From assembly GCA_963591145.1 (NCBI GenBank), contig CAVARE010000054.1:1-24314 (forward strand): a stretch of 24,314 bases of DNA, given 5' to 3'. Made by a program: the position numbers and the translations under genes. How positions within the stretch are numbered: the stretch's first letter is position 1; each line of letters opens with the position of its first letter. Of the stretch, positions 7,764-15,685 are shown piece after piece. Source of the stretch: RGIG5612 sp963591145. GTDB taxonomy: Bacteria > Bacillota > Clostridia > Lachnospirales > Lachnospiraceae. The notes below the pieces were generated by a model. It was not told the origin of the DNA. It did no database searches and worked only from the letters and a program-made list of their open reading frames with translations.

Positions 7764-7820
7764 CATCTGCCCGCAACCGATACAGGCACAGTATAAACCA
7801 GCCCTGCGATTTTGTCATGC
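7764..7820 (-). promoter_or_regulatory. repeated promoter module, copy C, driving the zinc-ribbon gene
   Basis: On the minus strand ATGACA (complement of 7813-7818) and TATACT (complement of 7790-7795) are 17 bp apart, as in copies A and B. GCTGGTTTATACTGTG and the downstream GGTTGCGGGCAGATG (complement of 7764-7778) match copy A, while the spacer has diverged. The -35 overlaps the stop codon of the MATE gene, so this promoter begins the zinc-ribbon transcript immediately after MATE, with a leader of about 130 nt. Confidence 0.75.
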
Positions 7821-9269
7821 CGAATGCAGCCGTATCGAATGCAGATATGCAATAAATCCCACCACATCTGCAAGAAACCAGCCGATGGGTACGGCCCACC
7901 AGATGCCATTTAATCCAAACGCAGGGACATTCGTAGATATCCAGGCGATCAGCACCCGGGTGCCCAGAGAAATGATTGTAAGAATAAGTGACATCTGTGG
8001 GCGATTGACGCCCCTGAAGTAAGCATACCACAGGAACAGCAGCCCGATGCCGATATAAAATGCGCCCTCGATATGAAGATAATTAATACCAATATTAAGA
8101 ATCTCCGTCTCCGCCGGATCTATAAAGATATACAGCAAATATCTGGCACAGATAAATACAATTATAGACACCAATGCACAAAATCCCAGGGAGATTGTGC
8201 ATGCGCTCCTTGTACCCTGCTTGATTCGCAGTCCTGCCTGAGTTGCAGGCTGTGCCTTATCCTTATTTATACAATCCGCATTCTGTGCTTTTATATTTCT
8301 ATCTTCGCCTATTTTTCGCTCTGGAATATCAGCATAGCTCTCAGATTTTCTGCCTGCGCCATAATTCTGTGATACAAAAATGGAGTATGCATTGGCATAT
8401 TCCTGTGCCGGCATATAGGCAAATGTATCGATCTTAACCGCCGCCGCAAAGGCTGCCATGGCAGCCGTGCCGAAACTGTTAACCATACCCTGCACCAAGA
8501 GGATGCCGAAATTCATAACCGATTGCTGAAGAGAAGATGCCACAGAATATCTGACTATCTCACGGTAGGGCTTATTCATCTGCTTCCACCATGACGGATG
8601 AATGCGAAATTCGTCATTAAGATGCCATGCATACAGCATGAGGCCTACGCCGGCTATAATCTGAGAAATCAATGTAGCTACCCCTGCGCCTTCCAGACTC
8701 CAGTGAAAGCCCACAACGAATAATATGTCCAGACCTACATTCAGCACCGAGGATGCCGCCAGAAAATATAACGGCACCACAGAATTTCCGATTGACCTCA
8801 GCACATATGCGTAGAAATTATACAAGAATATAAATAGCATGCCCGGCATTACGATCTGCACATAATGATACATCTGTACAAATAGTTCATCTGGAATATT
8901 AAGGAAGTGCAGGATTCCTTTCATTCCAACCATAACCGCAATACAGAGTATCACGGAGAATCCTCCCACCATGGCAAATGACGTCTGGAGCGATGCCCGG
9001 AACCGTTCCTTATTGCCTGCGCCATAATCAAATGAAAACAGCGAGCCACAGCCCATACACAGACCTATCAATATTGAGGTCACAAACGTCATAAGCGTAT
9101 AAGCAGAACCCACAGAAGCGAGAGCCTCGGATCCCACGAAACGCCCCACCACCCAGGTATCCGCTATATTATAAAATTGCTGTAATAAATTACCCAAAAT
9201 CATCGGCAAGGCGAATTTCATCATTGATGAAGTCACCCTGCCGGTTGTTAAATCTATTTGCTTATCCAT
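7815..9269 (-). CDS. MATE-family multidrug/sodium-type efflux transporter
   Basis: 484 residues with about twelve membrane helices in two related halves. The start DLTTGRVTSSMMKFALPMILGNLLQQ and the segment ADTWVVGRFVGSEALASVG are hallmark MATE sequences of the DinF/NorM-like bacterial branch. Such proteins export organic cations or other small molecules using Na+ or H+. A hydrophilic stretch of about 45 residues between the two halves (about 308-352) is longer than usual and rich in Lys, Glu, Gln and Asp. No Shine-Dalgarno sequence precedes the ATG, and the -10 box ends only 9 bp before it, so the mRNA may be leaderless. The substrate is unknown. Confidence 0.92.
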   Translation of the reverse strand: MDKQIDLTTGRVTSSMMKFALPMILGNLLQQFYNIADTWVVGRFVGSEALASVGSAYTLMTFVTSILIGLCMGCGSLFSFDYGAGNKERFRASLQTSFAMVGGFSVILCIAVMVGMKGILHFLNIPDELFVQMYHYVQIVMPGMLFIFLYNFYAYVLRSIGNSVVPLYFLAASSVLNVGLDILFVVGFHWSLEGAGVATLISQIIAGVGLMLYAWHLNDEFRIHPSWWKQMNKPYREIVRYSVASSLQQSVMNFGILLVQGMVNSFGTAAMAAFAAAVKIDTFAYMPAQEYANAYSIFVSQNYGAGRKSESYADIPERKIGEDRNIKAQNADCINKDKAQPATQAGLRIKQGTRSACTISLGFCALVSIIVFICARYLLYIFIDPAETEILNIGINYLHIEGAFYIGIGLLFLWYAYFRGVNRPQMSLILTIISLGTRVLIAWISTNVPAFGLNGIWWAVPIGWFLADVVGFIAYLHSIRLHSA

Positions 9270-9277
9270 AGTTTACT

Positions 9278-9324
9278 CAGTATAAACCAGCAGCTAATAT
9301 TTGTCATGCAAATTGCCGGCAAGT
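9278..9324 (-). promoter_or_regulatory. repeated promoter module, copy B, driving the MATE gene
   Basis: On the minus strand this matches copy A (5227-5273) at 46 of 47 bases, including ATGACA (complement of 9302-9307), a 17-bp spacer and TATACT (complement of 9279-9284). The MATE ATG (9267-9269) lies 9 bp beyond the -10 box, so transcription would begin about 2-4 nt before the start codon. The downstream GGCTGCGGGCAGATG block of copies A and C is absent. Confidence 0.8.
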
Positions 9325-9370
9325 GTCCATTGATTTCATTCGAGAATCGAAATTTGTTTATCAGGAAAAT

Positions 9371-9413
9371 AAATAAACAACAAACAAGAGCCTATATCGT
9401 CTGATATGGGCTC
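9371..9413 (-). terminator. probable terminator of the MocR-type regulator gene
   Basis: GAGCCTATATC (9388-9398) pairs with GATATGGGCTC (9403-9413) through 11 pairs including one G-U, with a 4-nt loop. On the minus strand the hairpin is followed by TTGTTTGTTGTTTATTT. It would end transcripts coming from the regulator gene at 9687-11123 before they reach the MATE promoter, though 270 bp lie between. Confidence 0.6.
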
Positions 9414-9502
9414 TCGCTGATTTAAAGAAGGATTAGGTGAATTTGTTATTTAGAAACTGTATTTTATCCATCGTATAAATACTGTCATAACAACTGCGTA
9501 AT

Positions 9503-9523
9503 GACAGGCTACAGCAGCCTGTC
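9503..9523. repeat. short perfect hairpin in intergenic DNA
   Basis: GACAGGCT (9503-9510) and AGCCTGTC (9516-9523) form an 8-bp stem with a 5-nt loop. No T tract follows on either strand. It lies in the 362-bp gap between the MATE and regulator genes, which otherwise holds only decayed sequence. Confidence 0.45.
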
Positions 9524-9561
9524 GAATGCAAGGAATACAATCGTTCTGACTTAGATGATGA

Positions 9562-9656
9562 TACAAAAAAACTGACAATCTTTAAAGACCCACTTCATGA
9601 TTATTTTAAGATGTCAGTTGCACAATGCCAGCAAAATTAGATGTCAGTTTTTGTAT
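9562..9656. mobile_element. possible MITE or insertion-sequence remnant with inverted ends
   Basis: TACAAAAAAACTGACA (9562-9577) and TGTCAGTTTTTGTA (9643-9656) are inverted repeats that differ only by two extra A residues. They bound a 95-bp unit. ATGTCAGTT occurs three times in this area (9612, 9642 and 9674). A short reading frame across 9494-9640, containing TKKLTIFKDPLHDYFKMSV, looks protein-like but has no plausible start and no family I recognise. It may be the tail of a lost gene. Target duplication is not clear beyond a possible TA. Confidence 0.35.
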
Positions 9657-9686
9657 AACACCATGCATATGCATGTCAGTTCAGCC

Positions 9687-11123
9687 TTAAGCATGACTGA
9701 TATCATCCTTAAATATATCTTCCATTATTGAAATAGCCAGATCAATCTTCCCAGAGTCCAGGCCGGCATAGTTAATGACTATGGTATGGGCGTTTCTGAG
9801 ATTGTGATATTTCTCATAGTCGCTCAGCATGGAGAAATTAATCTGGTGCATCAGTGCGACTATTTTAATCTGGGCGTCGCTCATGGTGGTATTGACTCTC
9901 AGAAGAAAGTGAGTTCCGGCATCTGCCTCCTCAATCGTCATAATCTTAGAAAGAGAGGAATTTGTAATCGCCTTTAACAGGAGATCCCTCTTCTCACGAT
10001 AGTGCTGCTTAAGTCTGTTGATATGACGCTCAAAATATCCCTCAGAGATAAAGTGCGCCAGCGTCATTTGCTCGAAGGAAGAAACCGTGCATGAATAGAA
10101 GCTCAGCGTCTCTCTGTATCTGTCCAGAAGCATAGGCGGCAGCACCATATAGCTGATTCTGATGGAAGGCACGAGGCTCTTCGAAAATGTATTCATGTAG
10201 ATAACCTTCTGATTGGTGTCGATACTGTACATTGTAGGAACCATCTTGCCGACATATCGCAGTTCGGAATCGTAGTCATCCTCAATGATATATCTGTAAT
10301 TTTCTTTTTTGGCCCAGTCGAGAAGCTCCAGTCTCCTGCTGATAGGCATTACGATTCCAGTCGGGAAATGATGCGCAGGGGACACATGAACGATACCAGC
10401 CTTGCTGGTCTGCAGTCTGTCGATCTGCATTCCATATGAATCAATCGGAATATAGTCCCATACAATGCCGTGATTAGCAGAGATGTCGGCAAATTTTTTA
10501 TATCCCGGATCCTCTATGGCCACAACGCTGCTGGGGCCAAATAGTCCCATCAGACGGCTGTACAGATACTCGGTTCCTGCTCCGATGATGATCTGCTCAG
10601 GATTTACATTCATATTTCTGAAGGAATGCAGATGTTCCGCTATGGCCTCGCGCAGAGCCAGAACACCGTTATAAGGTACAGTTTCCAGAAGCTTTAAATC
10701 CTGGGAAGACAGGACGTTTTTCATTAACCGGGACCAGGTAGCCATTGGAAACAGGGTAAGAAATGAAGAATTAGCCTTAAAATCTACCAGAAATATAGGA
10801 TCCACCGGTTGGGCTGCTATATATGGAGCCTGATGCGGCTCAGGATCAGGTAGCTGAACATTTTTAGACTTGTTGTTAAGGTCGATGGCATTAACAAAGA
10901 AACCACGGCCATGCTCAGCACGGATATAGCCTTCGAGCTGCAGCTGACCATATGCATTTTCGATGGTTGTGATGCTGACATTCAGATGTCCGCTTAGGGC
11001 GCGTTTGCTGGGAAGCTTCTCATTTTCCTTTATGATGCCGGACAGAATGTCATTCCTTATACATTCGTACAAGGCCTCGTACAGCGGCTTGGGTTTATAT
11101 GAATCCAGATTGTATGTAAGCAT
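9687..11123 (-). CDS. MocR/PdxR-family transcriptional regulator (GntR-aminotransferase fusion)
   Basis: 478 residues. A GntR winged helix at 11-78 includes LPSKRALSGHLNVSITTIENAYGQL and EGYIRAEHGRGFFV. It is joined to a fold-type I aminotransferase-like domain (about 110-475). The PLP-binding features are present: EDDYDSE at 281-287 and Lys315 in NTFSKSLVPSIR, the Schiff-base lysine. Proteins of this family sense PLP or amino acids; PdxR members control pyridoxal phosphate supply, others GABA or taurine use. A pyridoxamine kinase is encoded 6.6 kb away (17714-18628), which may or may not be a target. No aminotransferase or transporter operon lies directly beside it. The ATG follows GAGGGAG. 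Confidence 0.93.
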   Translation of the reverse strand: MLTYNLDSYKPKPLYEALYECIRNDILSGIIKENEKLPSKRALSGHLNVSITTIENAYGQLQLEGYIRAEHGRGFFVNAIDLNNKSKNVQLPDPEPHQAPYIAAQPVDPIFLVDFKANSSFLTLFPMATWSRLMKNVLSSQDLKLLETVPYNGVLALREAIAEHLHSFRNMNVNPEQIIIGAGTEYLYSRLMGLFGPSSVVAIEDPGYKKFADISANHGIVWDYIPIDSYGMQIDRLQTSKAGIVHVSPAHHFPTGIVMPISRRLELLDWAKKENYRYIIEDDYDSELRYVGKMVPTMYSIDTNQKVIYMNTFSKSLVPSIRISYMVLPPMLLDRYRETLSFYSCTVSSFEQMTLAHFISEGYFERHINRLKQHYREKRDLLLKAITNSSLSKIMTIEEADAGTHFLLRVNTTMSDAQIKIVALMHQINFSMLSDYEKYHNLRNAHTIVINYAGLDSGKIDLAISIMEDIFKDDISHA

Positions 11124-11313
11124 AGATCTCCCTCGAATTGTTCTGAATAGTTGCCGAAATTTGATTTATATCTAAGTCACAGCTGTACAGTGAGGTTTAT
11201 AGCATGCAAATGCAATCACTGCCCGCCGTTTTGCGAAAATCAATCATATTTGAAGTGTATTACAGCGATCTAATTATGTCAATTAACGCACATCTGGCAG
11301 GCTGCGGATAATT

Positions 11314-11342
11314 TTAATTTTCAACGAGATTTTTCGTATACT
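11314..11342 (+). promoter_or_regulatory. candidate promoter for the envelope acyl-transfer cluster
   Basis: TATACT (11337-11342) is a good -10, but the -35 at 17-bp spacing (TTAATT, 11314-11319) matches only half the consensus. The region 11124-11481 separates the divergent regulator and SGNH genes and is AT-rich after 11300. Nothing else convincing was seen in it; no PdxR-like direct repeats were identified. Confidence 0.4.
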
Positions 11343-11481
11343 AATTATATGAAATGTGATACCATAACGTGGCTGCCTGAGCAGCAGATATCATATAGGC
11401 GCAGATAACTGTTGAGAGCCATATTTGCAAGGCATAAAGCCGCCTCTGGTTCAGGATGGTTACAGATATAGAAAGCAACAT

Positions 11482-12291
11482 ATGTATCAACATGAAATTA
11501 TAAAAATGAATAGACATATCAATACTTTTGGACGCAGACTTATAACAACTGTTCTTATGACAGTTGTTTTTATTCTTGTATTGACCTTTATGCCTGTATC
11601 AGCATTTGCCGGCAGCGACGATGACCTGACAGCAGGTATTTCTTATATAAAATCGCTGGAAGATAAGGATGTAGCTGATGTAGAGGCTCAGCTAAAGGAA
11701 GTTAAGGCAGAGAAGAGAGCGGCAGCTATCGAAAGCGGCGACGTGGATGTGTGGTCACTATTTGATGATGCCATGATCATGGGCGACTCCCGTGTGGTCG
11801 GATTCTGGTATTTCGGATATCTGGATGAATCCCGTGCGCCGTCAGAGGGCGGAGCCACGATCCTGAGAATATCTGAATGGATAGAGCAGGCTCAATATGT
11901 TAATCCTACATATTTCTTCCTGGCATTCGGCCTTAATGATATTTCCATCGGTATCTGGGAAACGGTTGATGATTATATAGCCGAATATGATGCACAGATC
12001 GCCCAGCTCCAGGAGGCGTTCCCGAATTCGCATATTTATGTGGTTTCCATTATACCTGCGACGGATCCGGCATTTGAGACCTCGACGCTCTGGTACAATA
12101 TCCCTGAATGGAACGAGGCTCTCAAGGCGCACTTCGCAGAGAGCGATACCGTTCACTTTATAGATATTACGGATACTGTGAATGAATACAGCGAATATTA
12201 TGAAGTTGATGGAATTCATGTGCAGTCGCCATTTTATGAACACTGGGCGCAGGCTCTGTGGGCGGAGGTAGCAAGAGTTGAAACTGAATAA
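11482..12291 (+). CDS. secreted SGNH/GDSL-family hydrolase or acyltransferase
   Basis: 269 residues from the ATG at 11482. An upstream in-frame TTG (11425) and a downstream ATG (11506) are alternatives; none has a strong ribosome-binding site. A signal sequence (RRLITTVLMTVVFILVLTFM, cleavage after SAFA) exports it. SGNH motifs are visible: MGDSR with nucleophile Ser103, the block III Asn152 in AFGLND, and Asp243/His246 in VDGIH. This family removes or transfers acyl groups on carbohydrates. It shares 14 nt with the next gene and precedes an MBOAT/DHHW pair, so it probably acts in O-acylation or deacylation of an extracellular polysaccharide or wall polymer. The exact substrate is unknown. 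Confidence 0.85.
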   Translation: MYQHEIIKMNRHINTFGRRLITTVLMTVVFILVLTFMPVSAFAGSDDDLTAGISYIKSLEDKDVADVEAQLKEVKAEKRAAAIESGDVDVWSLFDDAMIMGDSRVVGFWYFGYLDESRAPSEGGATILRISEWIEQAQYVNPTYFFLAFGLNDISIGIWETVDDYIAEYDAQIAQLQEAFPNSHIYVVSIIPATDPAFETSTLWYNIPEWNEALKAHFAESDTVHFIDITDTVNEYSEYYEVDGIHVQSPFYEHWAQALWAEVARVETE

Positions 12292-12766
12292 AAATGTGCA
12301 GATTGTTGCAGCGATCAGAATCGCAATGGTCGTGCTGCTGATCGTATTCATCATAGTGCTGGGCTCTGACAAGAAAAGCAGCGACGCTGATATGACAGAT
12401 GTGGCAAATGCAGTAACAGCCGTACTTGATATGTCATCAGTACAGGAAGCCAGCACCCTTGACTTTAAGAAATATTATGACCTTACAGCGTCCGATTACG
12501 AAGCAGTTGTATTCTATTCTCCTGTTACCAATATGGATGCAGAGGAACTGTTAATTATAAAATTAAAAGACACCTCGCAGGCAGATACGGTAGAAGAAGC
12601 GATCAACAAACGGCTTGAGACGCAGAAAAACAGCTTCGAAGGATATGGCGCCGAGCAGACAGCACTGCTCGAAGATCATATATTGGACGTGCAGGGCAAT
12701 TACATCCTGTATGTGGTAAATGCCAATGCAGCGAAGGCGGATGAAGCCTTCAGAGGCAGCCTGTAA
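12278..12766 (+). CDS. DUF4358-family membrane-anchored protein
   Basis: 162 residues starting at TTG 12278. This start is supported by GGAGG at 12264-12268, nine bases upstream, inside the end of the SGNH gene. One N-terminal membrane helix (about 8-29) is followed by an outside domain with YYDLTASDYEAVVFYSP, ELLIIKLKD and a C-terminal ILYVVNANAA..AFRGSL. This matches my recollection of DUF4358 proteins, which accompany MBOAT and DHHW genes in Firmicutes. It is probably a membrane-attached lipoprotein-like partner of the acyl-transfer system; no lipobox cysteine is present. Function unknown. The 14-nt overlap with the SGNH gene implies coupled translation. Confidence 0.8.
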   Translation: MKLNKNVQIVAAIRIAMVVLLIVFIIVLGSDKKSSDADMTDVANAVTAVLDMSSVQEASTLDFKKYYDLTASDYEAVVFYSPVTNMDAEELLIIKLKDTSQADTVEEAINKRLETQKNSFEGYGAEQTALLEDHILDVQGNYILYVVNANAAKADEAFRGSL

Positions 12767-12817
12767 ATTAGCGTTTTATTCAAAGTGACCTCTAGTAATT
12801 ATGAAATGTAGATTGCT

Positions 12818-12907
12818 CTGGTGCCGGGACGGCGCAGCTCCCTGCGAGAAAACAATCAGCGAAGGCGTTTTCGAGCAGGGGCTGCACGCCGAGGTTCACG
12901 GCACCAG
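12818..12907 (+). ncRNA. structured intergenic element, copy 1 (conserved 31-nt apical core)
   Basis: A long hairpin fills the gap before the MBOAT gene. The outer stem CTGGTGCCG (12818-12826) pairs with CGGCACCAG (12899-12907). Inner pairs are GGCG/CGCC, CAGC/GCTG and CCCTG/CAGGG. The apex 12845-12875 contains GAAAAC paired with GTTTTC, flanked by CGA/GAG, which would place two adjacent G-A mismatches in the stem. The 31-nt apex is identical to 15800-15830, whereas the stems are unrelated in sequence. It ends 19 nt before the MBOAT start codon, which lacks a clear ribosome-binding site. It could be a cis-acting RNA or a repeat family. Confidence 0.6.
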
Positions 12908-12926
12908 GCGACATAAACTCAGATAA

Positions 12927-14339
12927 ATGATATTCAGCAGCATTTTTTTCTTATTTATATTTTTACCTGTCACACTGATCTTGTATTACGTTGTGCCATG
13001 GAAGTACAAGAACTTACTCCTACTGATAGTAAGTCTTATTTTCTATGCCTGGGGAGAGCCTGTATATGTTCTTCTCATGATATTCAGCATAGTATTTAAT
13101 TATTTCGGCGGCATACAGATAGATGCGCTCCGGCAGTGCGGGGAAGAGAAGAAGCTTAAGATCAGCTTCTTATTCACGGTTATAGTTAACCTGGCGATTT
13201 TGGGATTTTTCAAATATTATGGCTTCCTCTTAGGTACCATCAATTCGATTTTCTCCGTGAATATTCCATACAAGGAACTGAGCCTTCCTATCGGAATCTC
13301 ATTTTATACATTCCAGACATTGTCATATATCATTGACCTGTATTGGGGCACGATTCCGGTTCAGAAGAATTTCATTTCTTTTGGAACATATATAACCATG
13401 TTCCCACAGTTAATTGCAGGACCGATTGTCAGATATATTGATATTGCCAAACAGTTAGAGAAGAGAAAACTGTCTCTTCAGAAATTTGGCGATGGTATGG
13501 CATGGTTTGTGCGAGGCCTGGCCAAGAAAGTTCTGTTGGCCAATAACATCGGCATGATGTTCGACTCAATCTATGCTCTCGGCTCTGACGGAAGGTCTGT
13601 CCTGACTGCATGGCTGGGCGCGCTGGCATATACGATGCAGATATATTTTGACTTTAGCGGATATTCTGATATGGCCATAGGCTTGGGCAAGATGCTGGGA
13701 TTCGAGTTTGTCCAAAACTTCAATTATCCATATGTATCTAGGAGCCTTACGGATTTCTGGAGACGCTGGCATATCTCGCTGGGCACATGGTTTAGAGAAT
13801 ATGTATATATTCCACTGGGCGGCAATAGGGTTTCAGATGGAAGAAACATATTAAATATCATGATCGTCTGGGCGCTTACCGGTCTGTGGCATGGTGCCGC
13901 ATGGAATTTCGTATTATGGGGTATGTATCATGGAATACTGCTGCTTCTTGAGAAAAAGTTGCTGAAGAGGCAGCTCGAAAGGCTACCTGCCGCTGCGCAA
14001 ATGGTCATCACCTTCATATTAGTCATGCTCGGATGGGTGATGTTCTTCAGCGGCTCGTTGGGTGACATGGTCTCATATTTTGGCAACATGTTCGGAGTCA
14101 CATCACAAGGATTTGCGGATAATACATCTGTTTATTATCTGCTTACGAATCTGGTTTTGATATTATTATGCTTTATCGCCTGCGGTCCGACCGCATGGAA
14201 GCAGGTGCGAAAGTTTGCGCTGAAGGAAGGCAAAGCCAGACAGATAATTACAATTGCCGCATATGCGATGATATTTGTTATGTCACTGGCATATCTGGTA
14301 AATGCAACCTACAATCCGTTCTTGTATTTCAGATTCTAG
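12927..14339 (+). CDS. MBOAT-family membrane O-acyltransferase (AlgI/DltB-like)
   Basis: 470 residues with about ten to twelve membrane helices. Landmarks are FYAWGEPVYVLLM near the N-terminus, LSLPIGISFYTFQTLSYIIDLYWG, the conserved DFWRRWHISLGTWFREYVYIPLGG (shown here split: DFWRRWHISLGTW then FREYVYIPLGG), and WHGAAWNFVLWG with the invariant His322. MBOAT proteins pass acyl groups across the membrane; AlgI/PatA members acetylate polysaccharides or peptidoglycan and DltB D-alanylates teichoic acid. The DHHW protein encoded next is the expected outside partner. The ATG at 12927 has no good Shine-Dalgarno and sits just beyond the structured element at 12818-12907, so translation may be affected by that RNA. 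Confidence 0.92.
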   Translation: MIFSSIFFLFIFLPVTLILYYVVPWKYKNLLLLIVSLIFYAWGEPVYVLLMIFSIVFNYFGGIQIDALRQCGEEKKLKISFLFTVIVNLAILGFFKYYGFLLGTINSIFSVNIPYKELSLPIGISFYTFQTLSYIIDLYWGTIPVQKNFISFGTYITMFPQLIAGPIVRYIDIAKQLEKRKLSLQKFGDGMAWFVRGLAKKVLLANNIGMMFDSIYALGSDGRSVLTAWLGALAYTMQIYFDFSGYSDMAIGLGKMLGFEFVQNFNYPYVSRSLTDFWRRWHISLGTWFREYVYIPLGGNRVSDGRNILNIMIVWALTGLWHGAAWNFVLWGMYHGILLLLEKKLLKRQLERLPAAAQMVITFILVMLGWVMFFSGSLGDMVSYFGNMFGVTSQGFADNTSVYYLLTNLVLILLCFIACGPTAWKQVRKFALKEGKARQIITIAAYAMIFVMSLAYLVNATYNPFLYFRF

Positions 14340-14372
14340 TTGCATCAAACACAGCAATGGAGGAAACATAAA

Positions 14373-15650
14373 ATGAGCGAGACAGATCTTACGCGTGAAG
14401 AAAAGAAGAAGCTTCGCCGCGCGCAAGTTAAGAATAGACAGAATATGATACACCGGGTGATCACGATAATCGTACTCGGTGTTATTGCTGTCGGCATCTT
14501 ATGGACTCTTATTGCTAAGGATAAGACTTACTCAGAGGTCGAGAATCGTATGTTGGCACAGAAGCCGGAGCTGACATGGAATAATCTTATAAGCGGCAAA
14601 TTCATGACGGACATGGAGGATTACATAACAGATCAGTTTTTCCTCAGAAATCAATGGATTGAGATTAAGACTGTAGAAGATATCGTGATAGGAAAGCGTG
14701 AATCAAATGGTGTCTATATCGGTAAGGGCGGCTATCTGCTAGAGATTCAGGACGAGCCGGATAATGAAAATATAATTAAGACCTCGCAGGCCATTGCGGA
14801 TTTTTCTGCCAAACATTCAGATCTCAATCAGGTTATGACCCTGGTTCCGAATGCTGCATATATCTGCGATCAGCTGAGGCCTATAGCTGCACCGGTTCAT
14901 GATCAGAGTGAAGAGATCTCACTTGTACGAGACACGGTTGGAGATGCGCTGACATTTGTGAATCTTACAGATACGCTTAAGGCTCATAAGACAGAAGGCA
15001 TATACTATAAGACAGATCATCACTGGACCAGTCTGGGAGCTATGTATGCATATGAAGCATTAATACCTGCGCTTAAGATTGAAAATGCTTCGACAGATTA
15101 TACAGCATATCCTGTAACTCATGATTTTCAGGGAACATTGGCTTCAACCAGTGGATTTACCAGCTCGAAGGATACGATCAGTATCTATGTTTATAATGAC
15201 AGCAGTCTGGATTCGTTGGTAACATATGTAGAAGAGGAGACCAAGACCGCCTCGATTTATGACAGCTCAGCTCTTGAGCAGAAGGACAAATACGAAGTAT
15301 TCTTCGGCGGCAATCACATGAGAGTGGATATTCAGACCCCGAAGGCACCAGAGAGGACACTCCTGATCCTCAAGGATTCATATGCCAACTGCTTCGTGCA
15401 ATTCCTGCTTCCATATTACAATAACATCATAATCATCGACCCTCGTTATTATTATGATGACCTGGATAAGCTGATTTCAGATAAGAATGTAACAGATATT
15501 CTCTATCTCTATAACGTATCTACATTCGTAGATGATACATCCCTGGCAGATGTGCTGAACAATGCCGGCAGCCAGACCGGCACAGCCTCAGAAGACAGCA
15601 CAGACGCTGCCCAGGAAGTGGCAGATGAAGGTGAGAGCGAGATATCGTAA
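14373..15650 (+). CDS. DHHW-family protein (AlgJ/DltD-like O-acylation partner)
   Basis: 425 residues from ATG 14373, chosen because GGAGG at 14359-14363 precedes it; a TTG at 14340 in the same frame is less likely. A charged cytoplasmic start, one membrane anchor (about 28-47) and a large outside domain follow. The family motif TDHHW is at 214-218, and LILKDSYANCF supplies the Ser of the SGNH-like active site. The C-terminus (about 405-425) is acidic and Ser/Thr-rich. It works with the MBOAT enzyme 33 bp upstream to move acyl groups onto an extracellular polymer. Which polymer and acyl group are unknown. Confidence 0.9.
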   Translation: MSETDLTREEKKKLRRAQVKNRQNMIHRVITIIVLGVIAVGILWTLIAKDKTYSEVENRMLAQKPELTWNNLISGKFMTDMEDYITDQFFLRNQWIEIKTVEDIVIGKRESNGVYIGKGGYLLEIQDEPDNENIIKTSQAIADFSAKHSDLNQVMTLVPNAAYICDQLRPIAAPVHDQSEEISLVRDTVGDALTFVNLTDTLKAHKTEGIYYKTDHHWTSLGAMYAYEALIPALKIENASTDYTAYPVTHDFQGTLASTSGFTSSKDTISIYVYNDSSLDSLVTYVEEETKTASIYDSSALEQKDKYEVFFGGNHMRVDIQTPKAPERTLLILKDSYANCFVQFLLPYYNNIIIIDPRYYYDDLDKLISDKNVTDILYLYNVSTFVDDTSLADVLNNAGSQTGTASEDSTDAAQEVADEGESEIS

Positions 15651-15685
15651 ATATGCGTTGCATATCCTTATGCTTCAGCGTTTTT

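Noticed and set aside
11425..11481. TTG start at 11425 for the SGNH hydrolase, giving 19 extra N-terminal residues
   Set aside because: There is no ribosome-binding site before it, and the extension would precede the signal peptide with an unlikely sequence. ATG 11482 is preferred.
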